A stretch of 64,000 nt of DNA from Spirometra erinaceieuropaei (taxonomy: Eukaryota > Platyhelminthes > Cestoda > Diphyllobothriidea > Diphyllobothriidae), in contig CACRXP010000731.1 in assembly GCA_902702965.1 (NCBI GenBank), forward strand, positions 127,294-191,293, in the 5' to 3' direction. Below are positions 40,434 to 51,906 of this stretch, one piece after another; position 1 is the stretch's first letter, and the number at the start of each line of letters is the position of its first letter. Below the pieces are notes generated by a model that saw nothing but the letters and a program-made list of their open reading frames with translations, was not told where the DNA came from and did no database searches. A program made the translations under genes and the position numbers.

Positions 40434-40830
40434 TCGCCGCTGCCGCCGCTGCCGCCGCCGCCGCCGCCGCCGCCGCAACCACCACCACCACCACCACCAN
40501 NNNNNNNNNNNNNNNNNNNNNNNNNNNNNNNNNNNNNNNNNNNNNNNNNNNNNNNNNNNNNNNNNNNNNNNNNNNNNNNNNNNNNNNNNNNNNNNNNNNN
40601 NNNNNNNNNNNNNNNNNNNNNNNNNNNNNNNNNNNNNNNNNNNNNNNNNNNNNNNNNNNNNNNNNNNNNNNNNNNNNNNNNNNNNNNNNNNNNNNNNNNN
40701 NNNNNNNNNNNNNNNNNNNNNNNNNNNNNNNNNNNNNNNNNCCATCACCACCACCACCACCACCACCACCATGACCACCATGACCATCACCAACACCACC
40801 ATTATCATCATCGTCATCATTACTCTTCTG
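40434..40830 (+). repeat. (CCG)n/(CCA)n trinucleotide microsatellite with assembly gap
   Basis: CCG units (40434-40476) grade into CCA units (to 40499). Ns fill 40500-40741, and CCA, CAT and similar trinucleotides resume to about 40830. The long frames on both strands across the gap exist only because the Ns cannot be read as stops. Confidence 0.95.
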
Positions 40831-40859
40831 TCTTTTTGTTTTTAAATATCTCAAAATGC

Positions 40860-41800
40860 GATCGATCGGTTAGCTTTGTAAGCCCCTTTTTTCCACTGAT
40901 TCTGTCGCATAACCTGCAGCAATAGGTCTTTTTTAGTTGTGAGTCCGCTAAACCCTAATTAAATATCCAGTATTTAACGTAAGGGAAATTAAACGAACAA
41001 TCTGTCCTTAAAGCCTTCTACTCACATACGTCGCGGTGTCTTTAAAAGGCATGGGTGAAGAACGAGACATCGCTGGTAATGAATGTAGTAATTAAGCAGA
41101 CATTTGCTACAAACTGACAGGCGAAACCAGAAGTTGGTGCACCGTCTTTCACCGTAGGCAAAGCTGCCATAAAACATGAACACATGTGGTGTGTTATGCA
41201 AAAAGCAGGTGGTGTGTCATGCGCAGAAAAGCTCTTTAACTCTGTCAACCATAAGCACCAAGACAGCGCATCAGATAACCGACCGGCCTGGACAGCCGAC
41301 CGATGGCTGGGAGAGGGAAAAAGAACACCGTGGTTGCACTCCCAATTCAGGTACAGATTCCAGCTCTGGGTTCCTTAATAAAGGGTGATATTATTTTTCA
41401 TAATGACAACGAGCGTTTATTGAGGGTTTACAGTTTGGCCTGAAGTCTCAAGAAACGAGCTTAACCGTCAATCTCTGCCGATATCACACCGTAAACAATC
41501 TCACCCTCAGTGGCTTGAGTCGGACGGACCACTGGTCTATCGAAGGAGAGGGCGAGGACTCGGTCTATCCAGAGCTCAGTCGCTTAGTATGAACACCCAA
41601 ACAGGCCACGAAACTAGCATGCAAAGGGCCTTGACAAGTAAGGTCGTCAACTGGATGTATGCCTCTAAAGACCAACGACCAAACTGAAATGGGTACTTCT
41701 TTGTGCGACAGTTGTGGTATTCCCACTTGCATGATTTCGAAATACCCCCTGAATGACGACTGGCGCGTGGGGAGTTAGGGTCCATGTAAAGATGTGTGAC
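40860..41800. other. Region without recognised gene
   Basis: I see only short overlapping frames (41176-41388 plus, 41576-41785 minus) without motifs. Confidence 0.4.
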
Positions 41801-41807
41801 ACACCTA

Positions 41808-42801
41808 CAGTAGATGTGCTAACTCATGAAATGTCAACCAAAATTTCGAAATGCGTTCTCGTTTCGAAAAGATTAATTAAGTTGTGTTGTAAAACTAATC
41901 ATGATGCAACATAAATCTATAATGATCCAGTTACCTCAGGGTTTCGGCTTTCGAAAGAACTTATTTTCGGCTGCATGCAAGATCCATACTCTGTAAAAAA
42001 TGACTACTTCAGTAGCATGCAATTTTCTCATTGATTATCGATGCCCTTGAAAAGTCAATTATATTTCATGGAAAACATGCATAAAAATATTTATTCTTTT
42101 AATTATTCGGTAGAAAATCATGTCTTCTTCCAAGCTCATACTCAAAAAAGAGTATAATTCGGTTTAAAAAAAACTTTCTAATTGTGAGATTTTCTAATAC
42201 CGTTAAATGACCGTTCATGAAACGTCATGTATCTGCATTTCCGAATGTGGCTTGTAAAGTTAGCAATATTGCTCAAATCCACTGCTTAAGTTTATGAACC
42301 TCACATGGTCTCCTCTTAACACCGTAGAGAAATGCATGGTTTTCCGTAAACGGAAAATATACAACTTGTAGTTTCGAAACCCTAAATGCAAGTGTAACAG
42401 CAGGTCGGGTTAAAAATTATTCGGGAATTAGAAAAGTTTTTTAAACCGAATTATACTCTTCTCTTGAGTATGAAATTGGAAGGAGAAGTGATTTTCTACC
42501 GAATAAGTAAAATAATGAATATTTTTATGCATGTTTTCCATGAAATATAATTTAATTTTCAAGGGCACCGAAAATCAATGAGAAAATTGCATACTACTTT
42601 AGTAGTCATCTTTTGCAGAGTACAGGTCTTGCATGCAGCCGAAAATAAGTTCTTTCGAAAGCCGACACCCTGAGGCAACTGGATTATTATAGGTTTATGC
42701 TGCATCATGATTAGTTTTACAGCACTTCTTAATTTATCTTTTCAAAGCGAGAACGCAATTCGAAATTTTGGTTGACATTTCATGAGTTAGCACATCTACT
42801 G
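41808..42801. mobile_element. Foldback MITE, copy 1, Tc1/mariner-type ends
   Basis: This is a 994-bp unit of two inverted arms of about 390 bp around a loop of about 210 bp. The left end is TA|CAGTAGATGTGCTAACTC and the right end GAGTTAGCACATCTACTG|TA, a mirror image for hundreds of bases with few mismatches. A TA dinucleotide borders each end. CAGT termini next to TA fit a nonautonomous Tc1/mariner derivative. There is no transposase frame. Confidence 0.85.
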
Positions 42802-42804
42802 TAG

Positions 42805-43412
42805 ATATCTGGCTGCGATTTCCGTACATTTTCTCCTCACCGACATGCGGCGGCTGTTGGAAAAGAGAGAGATAGCTCCAACGCAGAATCTGGTCTCCTG
42901 CCGGCAAATCCACGCAAATTTAGTACTGCGCTCATCTTTTTAGTTAGCAGCGATGGATATCGTCGTTTGAAGCAGCCGAGCTATGGACGTTTATCGGAGG
43001 ACACTTCCCAAGTACATGAATCAGCGCGTACTCGCGATCCCTCTCTACCACTGAACGGCCCTATTCGGAGCGGCCCACCTTTTGGCTGCCCTGCCTCCAT
43101 AGATAGAGTGAAATTTCTAGGGTGTAGGACCCACAGCTAACTCGATCTAGACTGTGGACCGTGTCATACGTTGAGTGGTGGTAGTGGGGTTTTTACAGGC
43201 GGGACAACACACAGGACGGAGATTAAGAAGGCGCAGAAAATGGATAAATTTCTGCCGAAAGTTCTCTCGTTCGCTGTCATTTGACAAAAAAGTGAGCACG
43301 ATAATTAAAATATAAAAAAAGCAATTATCAAAAAATAACCGACCAGCACGCTGGTAAGTTTGCATTTAGTCAGGAAGGGAAGGAGATTTTAAGCAAGGAG
43401 AACAGTGAATAA
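42805..43412. other. Spacer between the two foldback elements
   Basis: About 600 bp with a higher GC share than the elements; no feature was recognised. Confidence 0.5.
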
Positions 43413-43414
43413 TA

Positions 43415-44398
43415 CAGTAGTTGGGCTACCTCCTGAAATGTCAACCGGAGTTATGAAATGCGTTCTCGTGTCGAAAAGATTAATTAAGTAGTGTTGTAAA
43501 ACTAATCCTCATGCAACATAATTCTATTATGATCCAGTTACCTCAGGGTGTCGGCTTTCGAATGAACTTACTTCCGACTGCATGCAAGAAGTATACTCTG
43601 CGAAAAATGACTACATATGAAGCATGAAATTTTCTCAATGATTTTCGATACCCTTGAAAATTCAATTATATTTCATGGAAAACATGCACAACAATACTCA
43701 TTCTTTTACTTATTCTGTAGAAAATTAGGTCTCCTTTCGATTTTATACTCGAAAGAAGAGTATAATTGTGTTTTAAAAAACTTTTTTAGTTTCCAACTAA
43801 TTTTGAACCCCCACCTGCTGCTACACTTGCATTCAGGATTTCAAAACTATAAGCGGTATATTTTCCATGTACGGAAAACTATGCATTTCTCTACGCTATT
43901 AAGAGGAGACCACATGGTGTTCGTAAAACTAAGCAGTGTATTTGAGCAATATTGTTAACTTACAAGTAAGTGCAGAGACATGACAATTTATGAAAGGCCA
44001 TTTCAAGGTCATTTCATTTCTCACAATTAGAAACTTTTTTGAAACCGAATGATACTTCTCCTTTGAGTATAAAATTAAAAGAAGACATAATTGTCTACCA
44101 AATAAATAAAAGAATGAATATTTGTAGACATTTTTCTCATGAAATATAATTGAACTTTTAAGGACATTGTAAATCAGTGAGAAAATTTCATTATATTTAA
44201 GTAGTCATTTTTTCCGAGTCTAGTTCTTGAATGCAATCGGACATAAGTTCACTCGAAGGAAGACACCCTGAGGTAACTGGATAATTATAGAATTATGCTG
44301 GACGGTAATTAATTTTACAACCATACTTGATTACTCTTTTCGAAACGAGGACGCATTTCGAAATTTCGCCGACATTTCATGACTTAGCCCACCTACTG
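43415..44398. mobile_element. Foldback MITE, copy 2, loop inverted relative to copy 1
   Basis: This 984-bp unit has ends TA|CAGTAGTTGGGCTACCTC and CTTAGCCCACCTACTG|TA. The arms match copy 1. The central loop (about 43800-44040) is the reverse complement of the copy-1 loop: ACCTGCTGCTACACTTGCAT here against ATGCAAGTGTAACAGCAGGT at 42387. The element therefore sits in the opposite orientation. The open frame at 43617-43958 falls inside it and is not a gene. Confidence 0.85.
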
Positions 44399-44887
44399 TA
44401 GGTGATGTTTGTAGTCACACTGCATTTTAGGGTATGTTTTTGGAGTCGCCATCTACTTGCGGATCCTAAACCCTATCGTTATCTGCCTAGAGCAGGCGTC
44501 ATCCAGACAGCAGAACGATTATTTTTGTCGTAGACCAAGCTCACAGTTGGGGCAGGCTGCTTTGACTATTACTGTGTTGACCAGACTGGGCGCACGCCGC
44601 AATAAAACAGACTTTCCAAACGCAATGGACGGCAAGACAAGTTTCTCCGCCGCCGCCGCCGCTTCCTGGGGATTTGCTTACTACACGTAGGCGGGCATGT
44701 CAACATGTCTCAAAAATCATCCAACTACACATCGTGCACAAGTCCACCGACTCAAAACCACCAGGGCAGACGCAGAGATTATTTACTCAACATTCCACTG
44801 TGTGTGTCCAGTTGTTTACTCTGGTGGACTGCAAGAAACTCTCCCCACCCTCCACCTCTTCCCACCATCACGTAAACATCTTTGCAG

Positions 44888-45001
44888 CGCCGGACCTGGC
44901 AGTCGGAGGCGGGCAGCCTGCGGTCCAAGCACATTTGCGTCACTGGACACAGGGATGTGAGGTTGGCAGAGGACAACAAGGGGCTCTCGGCGGCTGACTG
45001 A
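44888..45001 (+). CDS. Possible terminal exon, unrecognised
   Basis: A C/T-rich tract ending in CATCTTTGCAG precedes a GC-rich 38-codon frame: RRTWQSEAGSLRSKHICVTG, then HRDVRLAEDNKGLSAAD and TGA. The GC content stands out from AT-rich surroundings. Against it, the minus strand of the same segment also has an acceptor (CTTTCAG at 44998) and an open frame with cysteines, and no upstream exon was found. Confidence 0.2.
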   Translation, partial: RRTWQSEAGSLRSKHICVTGHRDVRLAEDNKGLSAAD

Positions 45002-45785
45002 AAGATGGGCGCTCTTGATTGTGATGAGTTTTTGTGTCTATGAAGCCTACGAAGATGGACGATCGGCCACCTACAGTTCTAAGGATATGTATTCTCGTGA
45101 CCAATCTTTCCCATGATTACTTTACAGTGTCAGCTGAATGCTACGCGGTTTAGAGATGTCAGGATTGACATATTGCCAGCCTCGATGAAATCCATAACTT
45201 ACGTATTGGCCACTTACTTTCGTTGGGCAGACATCATCAGTTGGTTATAGAACTTAAAAATGATACTTCCGCCAGAAGGTTCGTCATAACCACTTTCGGC
45301 GTTTATGTATCTGTCGCAAAAGTGTAACGCTAGAAAGTATGTTCACCCTAACTGTTGGCTTAATGGTAATCGAGGAGAAAGTAGCCGGCGTAACTTTTGA
45401 GATAGTGTAATGGAAATGCCCTTCCACTGATATGGTAAAACATCTAATTATAATGACGGGTAGAGTTCATTCTTCAGACGATCCAAAATTGCACAGTTTA
45501 GACATGTGCACGTTATTGTGGGATGACATTACCGGGGGTTGGTTTTGCTGGTGTTGTTGCTGCCCCAGGTCTTATGAACAGTGTTGTACAATGATGTTGG
45601 ACAGCTGTGGGTGGTTCCCGAGTTGGCGGAATACAGAACGGTCAGAGGGGTCATTTCAGGGGGGGGGCGGGATGTGTTTATATTTCAATCTAACTGAGAT
45701 TACTTTTGTAGTATTGTGTTTCGCGCCCATCCCCCGCATCAGTTAACTGACCGGCTCGGAGAGTGGCTGGGGCCGGGGAATGGAA
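45002..45785. other. Region without recognised gene
   Basis: The plus-strand frame at 45432-45746 has a cysteine and tryptophan cluster but no motif. There is a G-run near 45659-45667. Confidence 0.4.
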
Positions 45786-45789
45786 AGGG

Positions 45790-45935
45790 AAAATGAGGTC
45801 GACTACTTAGCGTATTTTCCTCACTACAAACAATCTGACGTGCTTGAAGCTATCAGGGTATGCTAAAAGCCGTGGCTTGGAAGGTTACTAAGTGACGGTA
45901 TAACTTGGACCTTGCAGTCGACCCAGTGTTGTGTG
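45790..45935 (+). repeat. Dispersed repeat family C, copy 1
   Basis: It shares ordered blocks with 58940-59130: a TTCCTCACTA block, GACGTGCTTGAA (GACGCGCTTGAA there), GTGGCTTGGA and a TAACT-GG-CCT block. The copies are diverged but collinear. Confidence 0.65.
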
Positions 45936-46004
45936 TTTCAGTGGGGTGGCCGGCTATTAATCTAAGAATCAAGCTGCGATGGCTCCTTAGTAGAGTCTTT
46001 ATGA

Positions 46005-46275
46005 CACTCCTACTCCGTAGGATCCGAACCGGATATGGCGGTCCGCCTAGGGACAGCTTCGGCCGCACCAACCACTTGTGCCCTCTCCCACCTCCAGTCT
46101 TCTTTACTATGTCTCAACACCGGATCCAGGTGGGAAGTAGGAGGAGAGAGTGTGGTAGATACTGCGAAAGTCTACAATCACTATAAACTAATTCACACAG
46201 AAGTAACTGTCCCTGCTTCACCCTGTGGAGCACATCGTCGGCAACGACGGTCGAACTGTCGGATGCGACGATTTT
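46005..46275 (-). repeat. Dispersed repeat family A
   Basis: Minus-strand copy. Plus-strand landmarks are GGCGGTCCGCCTAGG (46038), CCACCTCCAGTCTTCTTTAC, GTGTGGTAGATACTGCGAAA and TAAACTAATTCACACAGAAG, ending near GGTCGAACTGTCGG. The proximal half is well preserved. Confidence 0.75.
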
Positions 46276-46904
46276 CTTCGCCTGCAGGGTGAGTCTGTCG
46301 AGGTGAGAGAGAGAGCATTAGCACGGCCCAGCAAGTAAAGGCAGCAAGTTTTCTCCTCAGCCGAGAGTCAGTGGCTGAGATTGTTAGTTAAGTGTGTATG
46401 GGCGCCTGGGCACTGTCTACCTACAGCCACCCAGCGATGGAAGCGGCGTAAATTAGCACCGAGCTCTCGCTACGCCTTTGCCAAGTCATTACGCGGAACA
46501 GACACTCTGTTGACGGACTGAAGGTGGCATGGGCAAGCAGCCGCACTGATGACCAGAAGAGTGGGTCGTCACAGGTCCCAGGCGTGAAAAATTTCATCCC
46601 CGGTCCGAATTTAAAACAAGAATAAACAGTAGGATTTAATGAAACCTAATAAATTCTGTTACAGCCTGCCAACTCCCACTTGTCGCTTCATGATGAGTAA
46701 GTAGCACGCAGCAAGTTCTTGACCCCAAACGGACGGACGAAGGGGCTAAACCAGAATCCGGAAGGCGTTATCAGGATCCGAGCCACCCCATTCTTGTTTG
46801 TGGGAAAACATGTTTTCTTGTACGCGGACAGGGTGTGTACGGCCCGCGTAGAGAGGCCGTCAACTCTTGTCAGCAATTGCGTAGGATATAACCTTCGGTC
46901 TACT

Positions 46905-47075
46905 TAACACTGCGTTAAGGTGGGTAAAGGAAAAGAGAGGGTGCAGTAGACGCGACGCATTTTTGCTATCACTTTAAACTAATTCACGCGCAAGTTCCCG
47001 TTCCCGCGTCCATCCTCTTGTTGACTACTCAGCAGACATAATCGTCCGTGATGGTCGAACTGTTTTGCCTGTGCG
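46905..47075 (-). repeat. Dispersed repeat family A, 5' half
   Basis: Plus-strand landmarks are GGGTGCAGTAGACGCGACGC (46939) and TAAACTAATTCACGCGCAAG (46975), then a GGTCGAACTGT block at 47052. There is no GAGTCAAGAAGACC block. Confidence 0.65.
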
Positions 47076-47599
47076 GTGAATTTCAGAATAACTGTTAAGC
47101 GAGAGAAAGTCTCGAAAAGTACTCTAAGGAAGCATAGGCCAAGGAGGGAAGGGAAGATGCTTTTAGGGAGTGGGAGACAGAATCATTGGTTAGCCGAACC
47201 GTAAACCACCCTACCGACAGCATCCCGTATTTAAAACGAAATGCAGCCTCAAGCGTTTGGATGCAGATGGTCAAACCTCACCCTTTCTCTGTTCGTCAAT
47301 GTGTACGCACGTAAACTGGACAGTTTTTCAACTGCATTTTTACTATGAACGTTAAGTTAGTGTAATAGTAGAATTTTAATGATTATGTCCTCGAGAAGGC
47401 CGCGATGTGTGTTGGCAGGGACCATACTACATACTAGTATCCAATGATATCACCGAAATAGTTTGTACTTATTTAGGCGATGAACTCGTAACTGTTTACC
47501 ACATGAAAATCTCTAATCACAACAATGACCGTCCGTCAGCTTGCCAGTCATCGGAAAATTGATCAACGTTGTGGTTATTGGCAAATTGACATAGAGCAA

Positions 47600-47840
47600 G
47601 GCAGCAAGCTCCAGATGTTCCACGCCTCGATGTTGGGTATGATTGGCTAACGAAAGCTGATTATCCAGAAATGGCCACTCTTGTCTCCCATCGTCTTTGC
47701 TGGTAATGCTATGTTGCCTATATAATGAGCCGCTGCACCGTAACTGTTGGAGCTCGAAAGAAAGTCGAAAGACCCAACGGGACTAGCGAGCTCCATAGTG
47801 CGATCGATAAGCGCCCTTCTGCGTGAGTAAGTGAGTATAT
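47600..47840 (+). repeat. Dispersed repeat family B, second copy
   Basis: It aligns with 8740-8950: CCACGCCTCGATG, CCAGAAATGGCCACT, GGTAATGCTATGTTGCCT, GAGCCGCTGCACCG and CCCAACGGGACTAGCGAG. The tRNA-like centre present at 8.7 kb is missing here. Confidence 0.65.
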
Positions 47841-48339
47841 TAGGTGTCCCATCGTTCAAGTAAAGTCTCGTCAGCAGATAATTTGCCCATTAGTTCAATC
47901 ATTGGAAGCGAGCGGACCGCGTGATCCACCGGTGACTTGCACTTGAACTAGTTAGCAGCATCTAATACACTATATCTTCCTTTACCTAACTTGTTCCGAT
48001 AGCAAGACAATGTCAAAAGCAGCGAAGGAGGGCGTAGGCGCAATGGCCGTTAAATTTAGACCGGCATGTGCTACGCGCGATTTGGTCCCCATTAGATTTA
48101 TCAGGTTTCCTGTAAGGGCAACTCGAAGCTCACACCGATGAGAGTGCAAATCAGCCTATTCACCATTGTAACAAAATCTGTCGAGTATAAATGGACAACG
48201 ACGCACTGACGGTCGTGACTGGAAAGATTGCCAGTTAACGGGATAACTTTATCCTTCTCAGGACTTAGAGTCGGACAGTAATGGCTGTTTCCCATCGTGG
48301 TCTCTATTGCACTCTAACTCCTCTGATATCCAAGCTACC

Positions 48340-48570
48340 TCTGCAGAGTCAGACACGCCAGACTGGTACGAGGTCGTGTGTGGCACACGAAGACGGACTG
48401 TTTAGCTCTGTCTTTCTATGCGCCTGCGTCTGCCTACGGTCGTGCTGACATTGTCCTATCATCGAAACCAGGTGGTTAATGGAAGAGGAAGTGCAGGTGA
48501 TGATTTGCGGGTATGCTGCACTATAAGTTGATTCACGCTCAAGCCGTGCGTCTGGAACCCGTGAACCTCC
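48340..48570 (-). repeat. Family A-related copy, diverged
   Basis: GGTCGTGTGTGGCACACGAA and GACGGACTGTTTAGC (48370-48402) match 62581-62613. The plus-strand blocks GGAAGTGCAGGTGATGATTT and TATAAGTTGATTCACGCTCA resemble the family-A 5' part. Confidence 0.5.
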
Positions 48571-48574
48571 TCGC

Positions 48575-49875
48575 TTAAGACAGTTGATATGTCTGTTCTT
48601 GCCGGTAATACTTTTTCAACAATATGCACTCTTTTTGAACGACAGTTTTTACTCTACTCAAGAACTACTCGTTAACAGAGAGGACTGTCCATGGAGGGTA
48701 GCACCCTATGGTCAATGTTTTCAACGTCTGAAAATCGCTTCAGTAGTACTACCTACGTGCAGGCTTATTTTAAAAGTTCTGTCAAGGCTTTCGTTAGTGC
48801 TGGCGAGTGACCGAACCTCCCGTAATTTATATTAGCGTAGAAACTTCCGAATAAGTTGACATTCAACTGATTTAACATAAGAAAATTCCGTCTGCATAGG
48901 TTTGCTTGGCTAGCTGACCCCGGGAAGTTAGCCGGAAATGGTTATTCCGGTAGTACCGGACCGTCTTAATTACACACGGCCCAAATTTTCTGGTTAGGGT
49001 GACACCCAGGCATTTTTGAGGACAGAGAAGTGGGCCCTCGGTTGGTACGGTGACGATGCGGCACTGAATTGGTGTTCATAAACCAACCACAGCTGGCCAA
49101 ACATTTGTGCGGTTAAGAAGTGAACTTCCGGGGTTGTTATCTTCTAAGTGGTCTGTGGACACCAATTAATGCAGAAATCCACTATTTGTGGCGATAACAC
49201 AACTTGTCAATATGCGGTCCATATTTCTATGCGCGTTTTAAAAGTAGAGCATTTTTCTAAGAAGAACGAATATCGAAAGAGGCAAACAAAGGTGCAGAAA
49301 CACTGTAAACGGAATGCCTTTCCACCGAGGCTGCCCCCAAAGGACAGAGTGGCAAAACGTCAAAGTTAGTCCCTTGTGTATACAACCGGATGAGTAAATT
49401 TATGCACAATGCGTACCGCCGTGTGTTACACAGGCTCGCAGAAAACTGGTTTAGGAATCAGCTGTCGAAAATACCTTGTCCCACCCCAAATCGACAACAA
49501 TCTCGCCTACGGGTGGAGTTCTTCCGCCTTCGATAAACTTTATACTGACAAAACGCCTCGGAGAACCGGGACATGAAAATTCTTTAAGAAAAACTAAAAA
49601 AAGGCAGTACGGAAACGACAATTTAAATTTACCCACGTAATAGCTTCGCGGGTTTACAACACGGGACTCTGGGTAGACTTGCCACACCGTGATTTTTATG
49701 ACAAGGTTGAAACAAGTCTCGCGAAGAATTGTTCGTCGAAAAAGTCTGCCCTGTAAAAAAACGACCGAGCATGCAACTGACAGAGCAATACTGTTCTGGG
49801 TGAAGACTGCTGGCAAAATTCAGTCCACCGTCAGCTGTTCCGCTGGTCAACTCACTTTTTTCCTGCGTTTAGTAT
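48575..49875. other. Region without recognised gene
   Basis: A 121-codon minus-strand frame (49816-49451) is the longest. It has no motif, and both strands are open over part of it. Confidence 0.4.
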
Positions 49876-49878
49876 TTA

Positions 49879-49984
49879 CGTAACTGAGCTGCTGACCAAC
49901 AGTTTGTTTAAATTTCGGTTGACATTTCATGATCTAGCCCACCTACTGTACGCAACTCAGCTCCTTACAATCGGCTTGTTTGAA
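49879..49984 (+). mobile_element. Solo end of the foldback MITE between duplicated flanks
   Basis: AATTTCGGTTGACATTTCAT and GATCTAGCCCACCTACTG|TA (49911-49950) is a right-end fragment of the 1-kb foldback family, again ending in ACTG before TA. It is bordered by imperfect 34-bp direct copies, CGTAACTGAGCTGCTGACC at 49879 and CGCAACTCAGCTCCTTACA at 49951, each ending GTTTGTTTAAA or GCTTGTTTGAA. Confidence 0.7.
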
Positions 49985-50780
49985 CACGTTGTTTTGAGTT
50001 CAATCCCACCACCTGAGAGACCGCTATTTCCCGAAAGATTGGCGCTCCTTACATTGTCTACTCACAACCGGACATCTTATTGATAGGTTCTTTGACTTTT
50101 AGAGAATTCTGCGCCCGCAATTCGCTCTGCTGTATGGCCTTTCAAGACGAGGGCGTGAGGGTAAAAAGCCTTGTCCATCCGAAAACTTGTCGGCAAGGAT
50201 TAAGTATGTGCGCGGGGTAAGGAAATGCTATCTGCTATTTAACAAATTCGCCAGCGATTTATCGCTCCTGTTTTACTGACAGACGTACATATGTATTCCA
50301 TTTAACAACAGTCCGAGCAATTTTTTACCAGACTGCTCTCTGCGCCGAACTTTTTTTAAAATGAGCTTTGCTCTTACTAAGGAATTACGTGTGGGGGATG
50401 CAGAACAATGAACCGATGTAGACATCTCAATAACGCCGACTCCTTGGGACGGTTCAGGTCAGCGAATGCCATCATGCCGTCGAAGGGTTGACGAAAAACT
50501 CCACCGAACAAAACCTAAAAAACATATTATAGGCAGTTTTCCATAGTTTTTCCCCACCCCACGCCTATACTCAACCCTTGCTAAGTTCTCGGTATAAGTT
50601 TCTCAAAACACTCCCCCCCGCATCTCAGGATTTTCCGTTCTAGAAATTAACTGCACGACTGTCTGCCAGTAGAGGACTTCCGAGCATACAAGAGCGGCTA
50701 AAGTCTTACTGCGCCAGTTTTCAGTCGCCTTCCAACCTCTGTGCTTATAGATCTTTTTAATACGTGTACTTAGTAGAAGG
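49985..50780. other. Region without recognised gene
   Basis: Nothing beyond short chance frames. Confidence 0.4.
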
Positions 50781-50784
50781 CCGA

Positions 50785-50920
50785 TCGCCGGTGGGCGAGC
50801 GAGTGTGGTAGATGCTGGGCAAGTCCGTAATCACGATAAACTAAGGCTTTTCCGACGCCCACTATGCTGTCGGACACACGATGGACATCGTGGTTTGTCA
50901 AGATCGAACTGCACACACAG
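50785..50920 (-). repeat. Dispersed repeat family A, 5' part
   Basis: Plus-strand blocks are GTGTGGTAGATGCTGGGCAA (50803), ATCACGATAAACTAA and CACACGATGGACATCGTGG (50875). The distal half is absent. Confidence 0.6.
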
Positions 50921-51385
50921 TTACACCGTTTCTAGATGCGAATGGTCGCAGTCAAGTGTACCGCTTCGGACACCGTCAACTTGTGACCGAGGAAATAACC
51001 TGAGAAGGACGAAGACAGCCCTGAGACCAATTCATCCACGAGCTCTCGTTAGCATTTGCTGGATCTGCTGTTCCCCAGTAAGGCCCGTGGTGCACGGCTT
51101 TTGTCACCACCAGGTGGTTGACGATCTTTTTTACAACAAGAACACTAACTGACCTCCTAAGCAGTAAAAGTTGTTCTGCAATCAAGAATAGTGAACATTA
51201 TTGAAATTGGACGTAGGAACACCGATGTATAGGATTGTTAGAGATAAAACTGACCGACTGTCTTTCGGGAACATTCGTTTTTCGCAACAGAATAATTTAA
51301 TTTGTGTGCTCGTGAGGAGCCAGAAGTTGTCGGTAATCGCCGAAGTTTCGGCCGTAATTTTTAGAAGGCTACTAACGCATAGAAG

Positions 51386-51452
51386 TCTCCTCCTCCTCCT
51401 CCTCCTCTTCCTCCTCCTCCTCCACCACCACCACCAACACCACCACCGACGA
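51386..51452 (+). repeat. (TCC)n/(CCA)n microsatellite
   Basis: TCC units run to 51420, then CCA units. It abuts the start of the next family-A copy. Confidence 0.9.
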
Positions 51453-51459
51453 CAGTTCG

Positions 51460-51895
51460 ACCATCGATTTCGATGATGTCCACCGTGTGCCCCACAGACT
51501 GCATTGTGAAAGCAGGGACGGTGACATACGCAGGGGTTCATAGTGCCAGTAGACTGGCGTAGCATCTACCTACACTCTCTCCTCCTTCCCCGCCTGAGCC
51601 CGGTGTCAAGACAGAGTCAAGAAGACCAGAGACGGGAGAGGCCGCAGGTGGATGGCTCGGACGGATCCTCGCCTTGGCTCTCCACTCCGCACCCCCTGGT
51701 CCACACACAAATGATCAGGATTTTGACCATAAAACAATGGAGTGATGGCAGTGGTCCAGTTGTGCGACGATTGCCGACAACAGGGTCTGCCAGCGCACCC
51801 CGCAAATGTTGGCATTTGTTATTGCGCACAGATAACGCCTGCCAGAGTACGATGTGGCCCCCATGTTAGTCCAGCGCAGTTAACACGTGGCCCGT
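51460..51895 (+). repeat. Dispersed repeat family A, near full-length
   Basis: The most complete sense-strand copy. It runs GTCCACCGTGTGCCCCACAG (51479), GCAGGGACGGTGACATACG, TAGCATCTACCTACACTCTC, GTCAAGACAGAGTCAAGAAG (51605), CGCAGGTGGATGGCTCGGAC, CACCCCCTGGTCCACAC and TGATCAGGATTTTGACCA. It then continues to GATAACGCCTGCCAG and GTTAGTCCAGCGCA (51873). Microsatellites flank both ends, as if part of the element's mobilised tail. Confidence 0.8.
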
Positions 51896-51906
51896 TTAGA
51901 GGGCAC

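Noticed and set aside
40142..40854. Four long frames (149-210 codons) across the N gap
   Set aside because: Ns cannot supply stops, and the flanks are trinucleotide repeats that stay open in all frames.
41808..42801. Two spaced inverted copies considered as a possible CRISPR or LTR structure
   Set aside because: The arms are inverted, not direct, there is only one loop, and the ends are CAGT/TA as in Tc1/mariner MITEs.
43617..43958. 113-codon frame
   Set aside because: It sits within the second foldback MITE; the matching part of the first copy does not conserve it.
49451..49816. 121-codon minus-strand frame
   Set aside because: No recognisable domain or splice pattern, and the opposite strand is also open.
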